A DNA stretch of 5,303 nt, taken from contig JAJZHL010000081.1 of assembly GCA_021804505.1 (NCBI GenBank), positions 1 through 5,303 of the forward strand. The letters are read 5' to 3'. Every line of letters starts with the position of its first letter. Positions within the stretch are counted from its first letter, which is position 1. The position numbers and the translations under genes are program-made. Source of the DNA: Pseudomonadota bacterium. Its GTDB lineage: Bacteria > Pseudomonadota > Alphaproteobacteria > Rickettsiales > Rickettsiaceae. Below are positions 1 to 5,303 of the stretch, piece after piece. The notes beneath the pieces were generated by a model. It saw only the letters and a program-made list of their open reading frames with translations, was not told the origin of the DNA and made no database searches.

Positions 1-2420
1 CTTTTCCTTGGCAGGTTATAATAGATAATGATCGTATGTGTGTTGCAACTATTGGCATCACGGGCTGGATACCCGTAGGTTGCAAATATATTAAAGAGCC
101 TTATCCGAAGTCTAAATATACAAGTTTTATGGACCTGGATGATGCATCTGATACCACCTATAATGATGATGAAATGGCCCTGACTAAATGTAGCAATGTT
201 GGAGGTTGTTATCAAAGAGGTTATAATTACTCAAAGACTGGTATAGTTATAACTGCACCACTAATAGAATGCATACGAGAAATGACAGCCCGCTTACTTG
301 TAAGTAAAGATGTATGCACATTTCAAGATATTAACCTAGTAGTTGATACAAACAAAAGGGACTCTAGTCTTTTATTCCAGTTTCAAACGAAGATGCATCA
401 GGCTGTTACTGCTTTTCTGACTTTATATGTAATTATATATGGTTTTAAGATAGTTCTTTTAGGTAATGTACCCCCTAAAGCCGAATTAATAAATTTTGCC
501 CTCAAAATTATTTTTGTTACCTATTTTTCCGTTGGTATTAACATCCATCCTGATACTGATGCAGCAAACGATAGATTAGATGGTATGGTTGAATGGGCTT
601 TTCCATTCCTACTTGGGGGTATAAATGAGTTAGCTAGTTGGGTTATGAGGGCTTCTTCATCAGGATTATGTGAATTTAGCAATGCACAATATCCAGCAGA
701 TTTATCTCATTTAGCTTTATGGGATGCTTTAGATTGCAGGTTAAGCCATTATTTAGGTCTTGATGTCGTTGCAACTATGCTAATAGAGAATGAAGCCAGG
801 GCTCATGACTTTACAAATTTTGACTTCTTTAGTTTTTCTGTGCCTCCTTATTTTTACTTGCTAATCCCAGCAGCTATAAGTGGTAATATGACCCTGGTAA
901 ATCTAGCTCTTATGTATCCTTTATTAGTAATTTCTGTAGCTGCTTATATGATTAACTCTACAGTAGTATGCATGATAGGTATAGTTATATTGGGTATCTT
1001 GGCCCCATTATTCGTGCCAATGCTTTTATTTCAATATACCAAAGGTTACTTTGAATCATGGCTTAAGCTAATGCTTTCTTTTCTCTTACAGCCTATGGTA
1101 GTTACCACCTTTATGATTACTTTGTTTTCTATCTATGATTTTGGGTTTTATGGAACTTGCAAGTATACATATAAAGAGGTTAATAGTGGTTTAACTAAAG
1201 TGGGAGGAGTAACTCAAAGCCTGCCAGGTGGTCTTGTAGGTTCTCTGGGAGGAGATGGTGATAATAAAAGAGATAAGGTAAGATTGTTCTTTGTTGATAA
1301 TAATTGGGGTGATTCCTATGCCCCTGGTGAGGCCAAAGGTTGCCAAAAGAGCCTTGGCTATATGCTTAACAACCCCTTAGCTGGGATTTATGATTTGGGT
1401 AAGGATAATATAGATGCCATGACTAAAAAGGAGCCAGGTCAGAGCTCTACCGAAAGTTTTATGTCACATTTTGATTTTTTAGGTGCAATTACTTTCGGTC
1501 CTGCGATGCTTTTTATATCTCCTAATGTGATTTTTGAGAAAATTAAGGATATTATTTTAGCTCTTACTACTGCCTGCTTTACCTTATACTTAATGTATAA
1601 TTTTAGTGCGCAGCTATCAGAATTTGCGGCTGATATGACTGAAGGTGTGTCACTTAGTAGTGTGACAATTAATCCGCAGACCCTCTTTAAAGCAGGGATG
1701 CAAGCCCTTGCAATGGCGGGTAATCTTAAAGGTGGGCTGAGCGGAGATAAGTTATCTGCATCAGGAGCAGGTAGAGCAGGAGATAAAATGAGAACTGGAG
1801 GCGGTGAAGCCGATGATCATATGTCTACCGGGGGCGGTGAGGCTGAAGACCATGTGTCTACTGGAGGGGGTGGGGCTGAAGACCATGTGTCTACTGAGTC
1901 TACTGCTCTTAGAACAGCTATTAGTGAGCCTTCAAAACCATTTGTCCCTATGGAAAAGTTAGAGACTAATGCTGTGAGGGAAAATTTAGAGAATTTCTTC
2001 AAGGAGCGAAATATTAACTATGGAGATCTACAAGGATTCAATATAAATGAGTTTTCTAGATACGCATCTTTTGCAAGTGATAAGAAAAAATTTGGAAAAG
2101 TAAAGAATGTATATGAAGCAATGTTAAGACATACCTTGCAAAATCAGAACATGGGAGGGGAAGTCCAAAAGGAGTTTCGGAAAAAACTAGAATCTATGTA
2201 TTCTGGTACTCAGAAGGAAGAGATTGAAAAAATTCATGACAGAGTTTTTGGCCCAGATTCAGATAAGGAGTCAGCACCTAAAAAGCCTGGGCAACAAAAT
2301 TCAGAAGAGTCAACAAAAGCTATTTTGCAAGATTCTTCTCCTCAGGCAAAGGGCGCACCTTTATTAAGTATAACTGATGGTAAAGATAAAGAACCTAAGG
2401 GTAGCAAAGATAATGAGTAG
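1..2420 (+). CDS. virB6: VirB6/TrbL-family T4SS inner-membrane protein, paralog 1 (5' partial)
   Basis: VirB6 proteins are polytopic inner-membrane subunits at the base of type IV secretion channels. The frame (first full codon at 3) is open to the left edge with no stop, so the gene starts outside the window. Numbering from the Met at 36: residues 1-100 form a cysteine-rich, probably periplasmic segment (C2, C16, C52, C58, C79, C94). Hydrophobic segments lie at about 122-146 and 151-170, then a cluster at 271-372 and a last one at about 495-525. The core has the motifs GLCEF, DALDC, FVPMLLF, YTKGYFESWLK and LLQP, closely matching the next gene (29 of 64 identical over C312-C375, ungapped). 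A Gly-rich insert at about 384-430 is absent from the next gene. The tail from about 575 to 794 is soluble, with an 11-residue repeat (585-620) followed by a charged, probably helical region of unknown function. It ends in TAG, overlapping the next gene by 8 bp. The family call is firm; which rvhB6 copy it is cannot be decided here. Confidence 0.92.
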   Translation, partial: FPWQVIIDNDRMCVATIGITGWIPVGCKYIKEPYPKSKYTSFMDLDDASDTTYNDDEMALTKCSNVGGCYQRGYNYSKTGIVITAPLIECIREMTARLLVSKDVCTFQDINLVVDTNKRDSSLLFQFQTKMHQAVTAFLTLYVIIYGFKIVLLGNVPPKAELINFALKIIFVTYFSVGINIHPDTDAANDRLDGMVEWAFPFLLGGINELASWVMRASSSGLCEFSNAQYPADLSHLALWDALDCRLSHYLGLDVVATMLIENEARAHDFTNFDFFSFSVPPYFYLLIPAAISGNMTLVNLALMYPLLVISVAAYMINSTVVCMIGIVILGILAPLFVPMLLFQYTKGYFESWLKLMLSFLLQPMVVTTFMITLFSIYDFGFYGTCKYTYKEVNSGLTKVGGVTQSLPGGLVGSLGGDGDNKRDKVRLFFVDNNWGDSYAPGEAKGCQKSLGYMLNNPLAGIYDLGKDNIDAMTKKEPGQSSTESFMSHFDFLGAITFGPAMLFISPNVIFEKIKDIILALTTACFTLYLMYNFSAQLSEFAADMTEGVSLSSVTINPQTLFKAGMQALAMAGNLKGGLSGDKLSASGAGRAGDKMRTGGGEADDHMSTGGGEAEDHVSTGGGGAEDHVSTESTALRTAISEPSKPFVPMEKLETNAVRENLENFFKERNINYGDLQGFNINEFSRYASFASDKKKFGKVKNVYEAMLRHTLQNQNMGGEVQKEFRKKLESMYSGTQKEEIEKIHDRVFGPDSDKESAPKKPGQQNSEESTKAILQDSSPQAKGAPLLSITDGKDKEPKGSKDNE
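1788..1895 (+). repeat. In-frame 33-bp tandem repeat, 3 units plus a 9-bp partial unit
   Basis: Three consecutive 33-bp units (1788-1820, 1821-1853, 1854-1886) and a 9-bp partial unit (1887-1895) encode MRTGGGEADDH, MSTGGGEAEDH, VSTGGGGAEDH and VST inside the C-terminal tail of the first virB6-like gene. Units 2 and 3 match at 28 of 33 bases and units 1 and 2 at 24 of 33. An exact 23-base direct repeat (1841-1863 and 1874-1896) lies within. Each unit ends in an acidic pair plus His. The preceding residues (GDKLSASGAGRAGDK) may be a degenerate earlier unit. Because the unit length is a multiple of three, copy-number changes would keep the reading frame. Related Anaplasmataceae VirB6 proteins are known to carry repeat-rich C-terminal extensions; the role here is unknown. 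Confidence 0.93.
2397..2401 (+). promoter_or_regulatory. Ribosome-binding site deciding the start of the second virB6-like gene
   Basis: AAGGG lies 11 bases before the ATG at 2413 and inside the last codons of the upstream gene. The alternative in-frame ATG at 2377 has no purine-rich Shine-Dalgarno sequence before it. This supports 2413 as the start and fits translational coupling across the 8-bp overlap. Confidence 0.6.
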
Positions 2421-2478
2421 AATTGTGCTGCCTATTTTACAGTTGCTACTTTTCTTAACTCCTTTTGAGGTATTTGCT
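2413..2478 (+). other. Predicted Sec signal peptide of paralog 2
   Basis: The 22 codons from ATG 2413 encode a short basic start (MSR), a hydrophobic core (VLPILQLLLFL) and a c-region ending in VFA, a good signal peptidase I site before YYGDS. This places the following Cys-containing domain in the periplasm. An uncleaved signal anchor is possible, but the A-x-A-like end (V-F-A) favours cleavage. Confidence 0.7.
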
Positions 2479-4479
2479 TATTACGGTGATTCATGTGCAC
2501 CAGTTCCCAACATTAATGGGGATAGTGACATAAGTAGTAATACTGCTTATGGTCATATAATAGGTAACCTCGATATGACCAGCTATACCGGTAAAAATGC
2601 CTGTGACCCAAGCAATAATTTATTTAAGTTTTGTTTGAAGAATTCAAGTGGCCACCCTACCTGCACCTCTCTTATTTTAGGAAATTCAAAAAAGTTATCA
2701 GAAGTAAGTAATAGTCCGTCCTTAGGAGGCGATCCTTTTTTAAAAGATATTGAATTGACTGTTACGCAATTATCGGAGGTAATGTGTTTGACTATGCCTA
2801 CTTCGCGGGGGCCGCTGCCACTTGCATGTAAAAAAATGAGCCCAGATGCTCCTGATACCACTAACCTTGGGCCTGTAACTCCAGGGATTCCTACTTGTAC
2901 GGCTTTAGGTAAATCATGTTACGATGGTAATTCAAAAAGCCATTCACTTTTTAATTTTTCGGGATTGGCGATTCATTGTGTAAAAGAAACTCTTGATAAT
3001 GTTTTTTATGCACGAAGCAATTGTAATCCTCAGGACAGTAATAGCCTTACTTTACTAAATCCCTTTTCAGCCTTTCAAGAAGCCTTAAAAGTATCTATAA
3101 GAGCTGCATTAATTATATATGTTATTTTCTATGGTTTTAATATTGTCCTAAATTATGAATATTTAAATCTTAATAAAGTAGCAATGTTTTTAATTAAATT
3201 TTTGTTAGTTGCATATTTTTCCGTAGGCCTTGGTCCTGTGCAATTTAATTTTGGGAAGGAAACTACCCAAAATGGGATGGTGGATCAAGGACTGCCCTTC
3301 TTAACACAAGTATTATCAGACTTTACCCAAATAGTGTTTACTAGCGGGGGCTCTAAAGGGTTATGCGAGTTTGGTTCAACTAATGATGACTCACTCAAAT
3401 ATGAACAAGGTTATGAGTTTTATTCCGTTTGGGATTCTATTGATTGTAGGATAGCTTATTACCTTGGTATGCAATTAGTTTATGATGCAACTGCATTATT
3501 AAAATCTGCGGGAGAAGGCGTTGTTAACTCAGTAGGAAACGCAGCCAACTTAGATAAAGCAGGAGTAAAGGGAGGTATTGACGCTTTAAAAAATGTAGGA
3601 GGATGGTCCTTTTTTGTAGTATTGTTTGGTTTTTTAATGGCTGGAAATATTGTAATAGTAATTTCAGGACTGGCTTTTGCTCTGATGGTTCTTTCAATAG
3701 TTTTATATTTCATAACTCATTATTTAGTATGTATGATAACTTTGTATGTTATGGCGTATATTTCTCCTATATTTATTCCCATGGCTTTATTTACTTATAC
3801 TAAGGCTTACTTCGATAGTTGGTTAAAAGTGACTTTATCTTGCGTCTTACAGCCTGCTATAGCAGCAGGGTTTATAGCCCTATTGCTTGGTATGTATGAT
3901 TCAGCAATATATAAAAATTGCCAATTTAGTAGACATAGTTACTCGCTAGCCGGCATTAAATTCAGCACCTATGAATTAAGAGTACCAGATAAAGAGGCAA
4001 AAGAATGCACAGGTAGTGCCGGTTATAAGCTTATAGAATACTATGCAGGAAAAGGCTGGGAGGAAACTAATGCAATAATATTTACCATATATTCAATAAG
4101 AGATATTTTTCTTCTAATTATCGACTTACTATATGTTTTTGTGTTTACAGTTATTTTTTATTTCTTCTCACAATCTGTCAGAGAATTTTGCTCAGAAATC
4201 ACAAGTGGTCCTAGTATGGCTGCTGTGACGGCTAGCCCAAAAGCATTAGTAGACTTAGTAAGGAAAGCCGCAAAATATTTAAGCAAACCTGATCAAGCTT
4301 CACAAATGAAGCCAGATAATAACGGTAAAAAAGATGGGAAAGATGAAAAAGATGGGGATAAAAATAAGGAAGAAAAAGCCAGTGATTCTGCATCGACTTC
4401 TGAAGGAGGAAAAGATGCAGCAGGCGGAGGAGGAGGAGCGGCAGATAAAATATCTTCCGCTGCTAAAGGAGCAGAATAA
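2413..4479 (+). CDS. virB6: VirB6/TrbL-family T4SS inner-membrane protein, paralog 2
   Basis: A complete 688-residue paralog of the preceding gene, and so a likely inner-membrane subunit of the same type IV secretion channel. I chose ATG 2413 over the in-frame ATG at 2377 because it has an AAGGG site 11 bases upstream, gives a short 8-bp overlap, and makes residues 1-22 a compact signal peptide (hydrophobic run LLLFL, probable cleavage after VFA). Residues 23 to about 215 form a periplasmic, Cys-containing domain (C28, C125, C139, C162, C169, C189, C204). Hydrophobic segments lie at about 226-250 and 256-276, a multi-span block at 399-500 and one at 554-593. Core motifs include GLCEF, DSIDC, FIPMALF, YTKAYFDSWLK and VLQP. 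The tail from about 633 is low complexity: Lys/Asp-rich, then poly-Gly, then Ala/Ser-rich. The TAA stop is followed by a 49-bp spacer before the next gene. VirB6 family membership is firm; exact paralog assignment is not possible from this window. Confidence 0.93.
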   Translation: MSRIVLPILQLLLFLTPFEVFAYYGDSCAPVPNINGDSDISSNTAYGHIIGNLDMTSYTGKNACDPSNNLFKFCLKNSSGHPTCTSLILGNSKKLSEVSNSPSLGGDPFLKDIELTVTQLSEVMCLTMPTSRGPLPLACKKMSPDAPDTTNLGPVTPGIPTCTALGKSCYDGNSKSHSLFNFSGLAIHCVKETLDNVFYARSNCNPQDSNSLTLLNPFSAFQEALKVSIRAALIIYVIFYGFNIVLNYEYLNLNKVAMFLIKFLLVAYFSVGLGPVQFNFGKETTQNGMVDQGLPFLTQVLSDFTQIVFTSGGSKGLCEFGSTNDDSLKYEQGYEFYSVWDSIDCRIAYYLGMQLVYDATALLKSAGEGVVNSVGNAANLDKAGVKGGIDALKNVGGWSFFVVLFGFLMAGNIVIVISGLAFALMVLSIVLYFITHYLVCMITLYVMAYISPIFIPMALFTYTKAYFDSWLKVTLSCVLQPAIAAGFIALLLGMYDSAIYKNCQFSRHSYSLAGIKFSTYELRVPDKEAKECTGSAGYKLIEYYAGKGWEETNAIIFTIYSIRDIFLLIIDLLYVFVFTVIFYFFSQSVREFCSEITSGPSMAAVTASPKALVDLVRKAAKYLSKPDQASQMKPDNNGKKDGKDEKDGDKNKEEKASDSASTSEGGKDAAGGGGGAADKISSAAKGAE
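4426..4437 (+). repeat. (GGA)4 triplet run encoding poly-Gly
   Basis: Four GGA codons in a row follow a GGC codon and give five glycines in the low-complexity tail of paralog 2. It lies between a Lys/Asp/Glu-rich stretch (about 4321-4380) and an Ala/Ser-rich end. Triplet slippage here would alter length without breaking frame. It is probably just part of a disordered linker. Confidence 0.6.
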
Positions 4480-4486
4480 GATAGAA

Positions 4487-4505
4487 ACTATATAATGTAT
4501 ATAGT
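4487..4505. promoter_or_regulatory. AT-rich inverted repeat with TATAAT hexamer in the intergenic spacer
   Basis: ACTATATA-ATG-TATATAGT is a perfect inverted repeat with 8-base arms and a 3-base centre, in the 49-bp gap between paralog 2 and the third gene. Each arm has only one G or C, so an RNA hairpin would be weak, and no T-run follows, so it is not a typical intrinsic terminator. TATAAT at 4491-4496 matches the -10 consensus, but I see no -35 match 16-18 bases upstream and no extended -10. It could be an operator, a weak internal promoter or an RNA processing site, or chance in AT-rich spacer sequence. Confidence 0.3.
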
Positions 4506-4528
4506 AGAGATAAACTAATTAAAATAAT

Positions 4529-5303
4529 ATGAAAGAAAATTTTTTAAAAACTTTAGCGCTAATTGCTATAATAGCAGTAATTGTATGCCTTATAATATCT
4601 GCAATTGCGGCAATAGGAGCTATGAAAATTACAGATGGTTGCCTGCAACGTTATAATGGACCAGAGGGTAGTCTCCTGGACTCTAAGACAGAAATTATGA
4701 CTAATACAATTAACTTAAGGGCAGATGCTAATAATACTGCTGTAAATAACACCGCAGATGAGGGTACAGTCGCAATACAGCTAGATCCTAATGGTTATGG
4801 TAAGTGGTTAAACACAAAAATTTCTACTGTAGGGGGACAGAGTATCAAGCTAACAATTAGAGGGGAGATAAGCTTATGCCAAGCTTATGTACCGAAAAAT
4901 AATTTGGAAATTTCAGAACAAGAACAAGTTAATTCTAATTTAGATAAAGATGGAAATAAAATACCAATTCCTAGAGTTACAAGCGGGGATAAGGCTCTTC
5001 CATTGATTTTTAAGGCTACAATTGATGAGTGGCGTAATATAGCTGAAATATATACTAATGATCAAATTATAGTGACGATTTCTCCGGAGGAAAAGGGGAT
5101 TGTCGGGGAGGACGGTAAAATTAAAGCTGGAACAGCTGAGAATGTTACGAAGCAAGATATTTTTAATAAAAATATTCTTACTGCTGATTGTAGTGAAGGA
5201 AAAACAACCTATGATGCAATCTGCGGTAGATACTCAATATATTCAGGTCCTTATGTGGACCATTGTGAGTCAGACACATATAATTGTGGAGACCAGAAAT
5301 GCT
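4529..5303 (+). CDS. Probable VirB6-family T4SS protein, paralog 3, N-terminal part (3' partial)
   Basis: An open frame of 258 full codons runs off the right edge. An in-frame TAA at 4520-4522 rules out an earlier start. No Shine-Dalgarno is visible before ATG 4529 (GAGA lies 18 bases away). The in-frame ATG at 4622 has AGGAG only 2 bases before it, too close, and would lose the membrane segment. Residues 8-31 are a strong hydrophobic segment, either signal anchor or uncleaved signal peptide. Residues 32-258 look extracytoplasmic, rich in Asn/Thr and short beta-type strands, including a G-Y-G-K-W...GGQSIKLTIRGEISLC stretch (to C117) that recalls the W..TG..V..GQ.I.L...G motif of beta-sandwich domains. 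The end is Cys-rich (C221, C232, C246, C253, C258), and C232-C246 has the C-x7-G-x5-C spacing of the two upstream proteins. The VirB6 membrane core would lie beyond the edge. The family call rests on position after two virB6 genes and on this N-terminal architecture, so it is less certain. Confidence 0.72.
   Translation, partial: MKENFLKTLALIAIIAVIVCLIISAIAAIGAMKITDGCLQRYNGPEGSLLDSKTEIMTNTINLRADANNTAVNNTADEGTVAIQLDPNGYGKWLNTKISTVGGQSIKLTIRGEISLCQAYVPKNNLEISEQEQVNSNLDKDGNKIPIPRVTSGDKALPLIFKATIDEWRNIAEIYTNDQIIVTISPEEKGIVGEDGKIKAGTAENVTKQDIFNKNILTADCSEGKTTYDAICGRYSIYSGPYVDHCESDTYNCGDQKC

Noticed and set aside
17..22. TATAAT hexamer near the left edge as a promoter
   Set aside because: It falls inside the open coding frame of paralog 1, has no visible -35 partner within the window, and such hexamers are common by chance at this AT content.
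1817..2002. Minus-strand open frame with Pro-rich repeats (PPPPVDTWSSA)
   Set aside because: It is the antisense shadow of the 33-bp repeat array in the firmly supported virB6-like gene; the repeats keep the antisense frame open and no ribosome-binding context or family likeness is seen.
2583..2861. Minus-strand 92-residue open frame
   Set aside because: It lies wholly inside the periplasmic domain coding region of paralog 2 and shows no recognisable domain.
3480..3803. Overlapping minus-strand (77 aa) and plus-strand (66 aa) frames
   Set aside because: Both lie within the membrane core of paralog 2, which is supported by close similarity to paralog 1; the plus-strand product is Phe/Tyr/Cys-rich frame-shifted membrane sequence.
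4487..4505. Intrinsic (rho-independent) terminator between paralogs 2 and 3
   Set aside because: The stem is almost all A-T and no run of T follows it, so it would not terminate in the usual way.
4615..4624. AGGAG plus ATG at 4622 as the true start of paralog 3
   Set aside because: The spacing is only 2 bases, and this start would discard the strong hydrophobic segment encoded from 4529, which makes sense as a membrane anchor.
4940..5155. Minus-strand 71-residue open frame
   Set aside because: It is antisense to paralog 3, which has a coherent membrane anchor and Cys pattern; the antisense product has no recognisable features.

Overview
The window holds three consecutive genes on the + strand, all apparently members of the VirB6/TrbL family: polytopic inner-membrane proteins at the base of a type IV secretion system (T4SS). 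AT-rich composition (about 33-37% GC in lines I sampled), tandem VirB6 paralogs, and very large soluble extensions around a short membrane core point to an obligate intracellular alphaproteobacterium of the order Rickettsiales. There the rvh/virB system typically runs virB3-virB4-virB6 x4-5. I cannot fix the genus from sequence alone.

Layout. (1) Positions 1-2420: a VirB6 paralog whose 5' end lies outside the window. Its frame is open to the left edge, so the first ATG at 36 is probably an internal methionine. It has a periplasmic cysteine-rich segment, the VirB6 membrane core, an in-frame array of three 33-bp repeats (1788-1895) and a long charged C-terminal tail. (2) Positions 2413-4479: a complete VirB6 paralog with an N-terminal signal peptide. 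It overlaps the first gene by 8 bp, with an AAGGG ribosome-binding site in the end of that gene, and ends in a Lys/Asp- and Gly-rich tail. (3) Positions 4480-4528: a 49-bp spacer with a perfect AT-rich 8-bp inverted repeat that contains a TATAAT hexamer. (4) Positions 4529-5303: the start of a third gene, open at the right edge. It has a membrane anchor followed by a large, probably periplasmic domain; its VirB6 identity rests on context and on one shared cysteine module.

The genes are read as one operon encoding several non-identical VirB6 subunits of one secretion channel. The strongest sequence-level observation is a shared cysteine framework. Eleven cysteines of gene 1 line up with eleven of gene 2, two of the intervals being exactly equal, and a C-x7-G-x5-C module occurs in all three proteins. 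I see no RNA genes, mobile elements or CRISPR arrays, and no credible minus-strand gene. I found no wholly new system. The less-described parts are the paralog-specific soluble extensions, the short repeat array and the cysteine modules.
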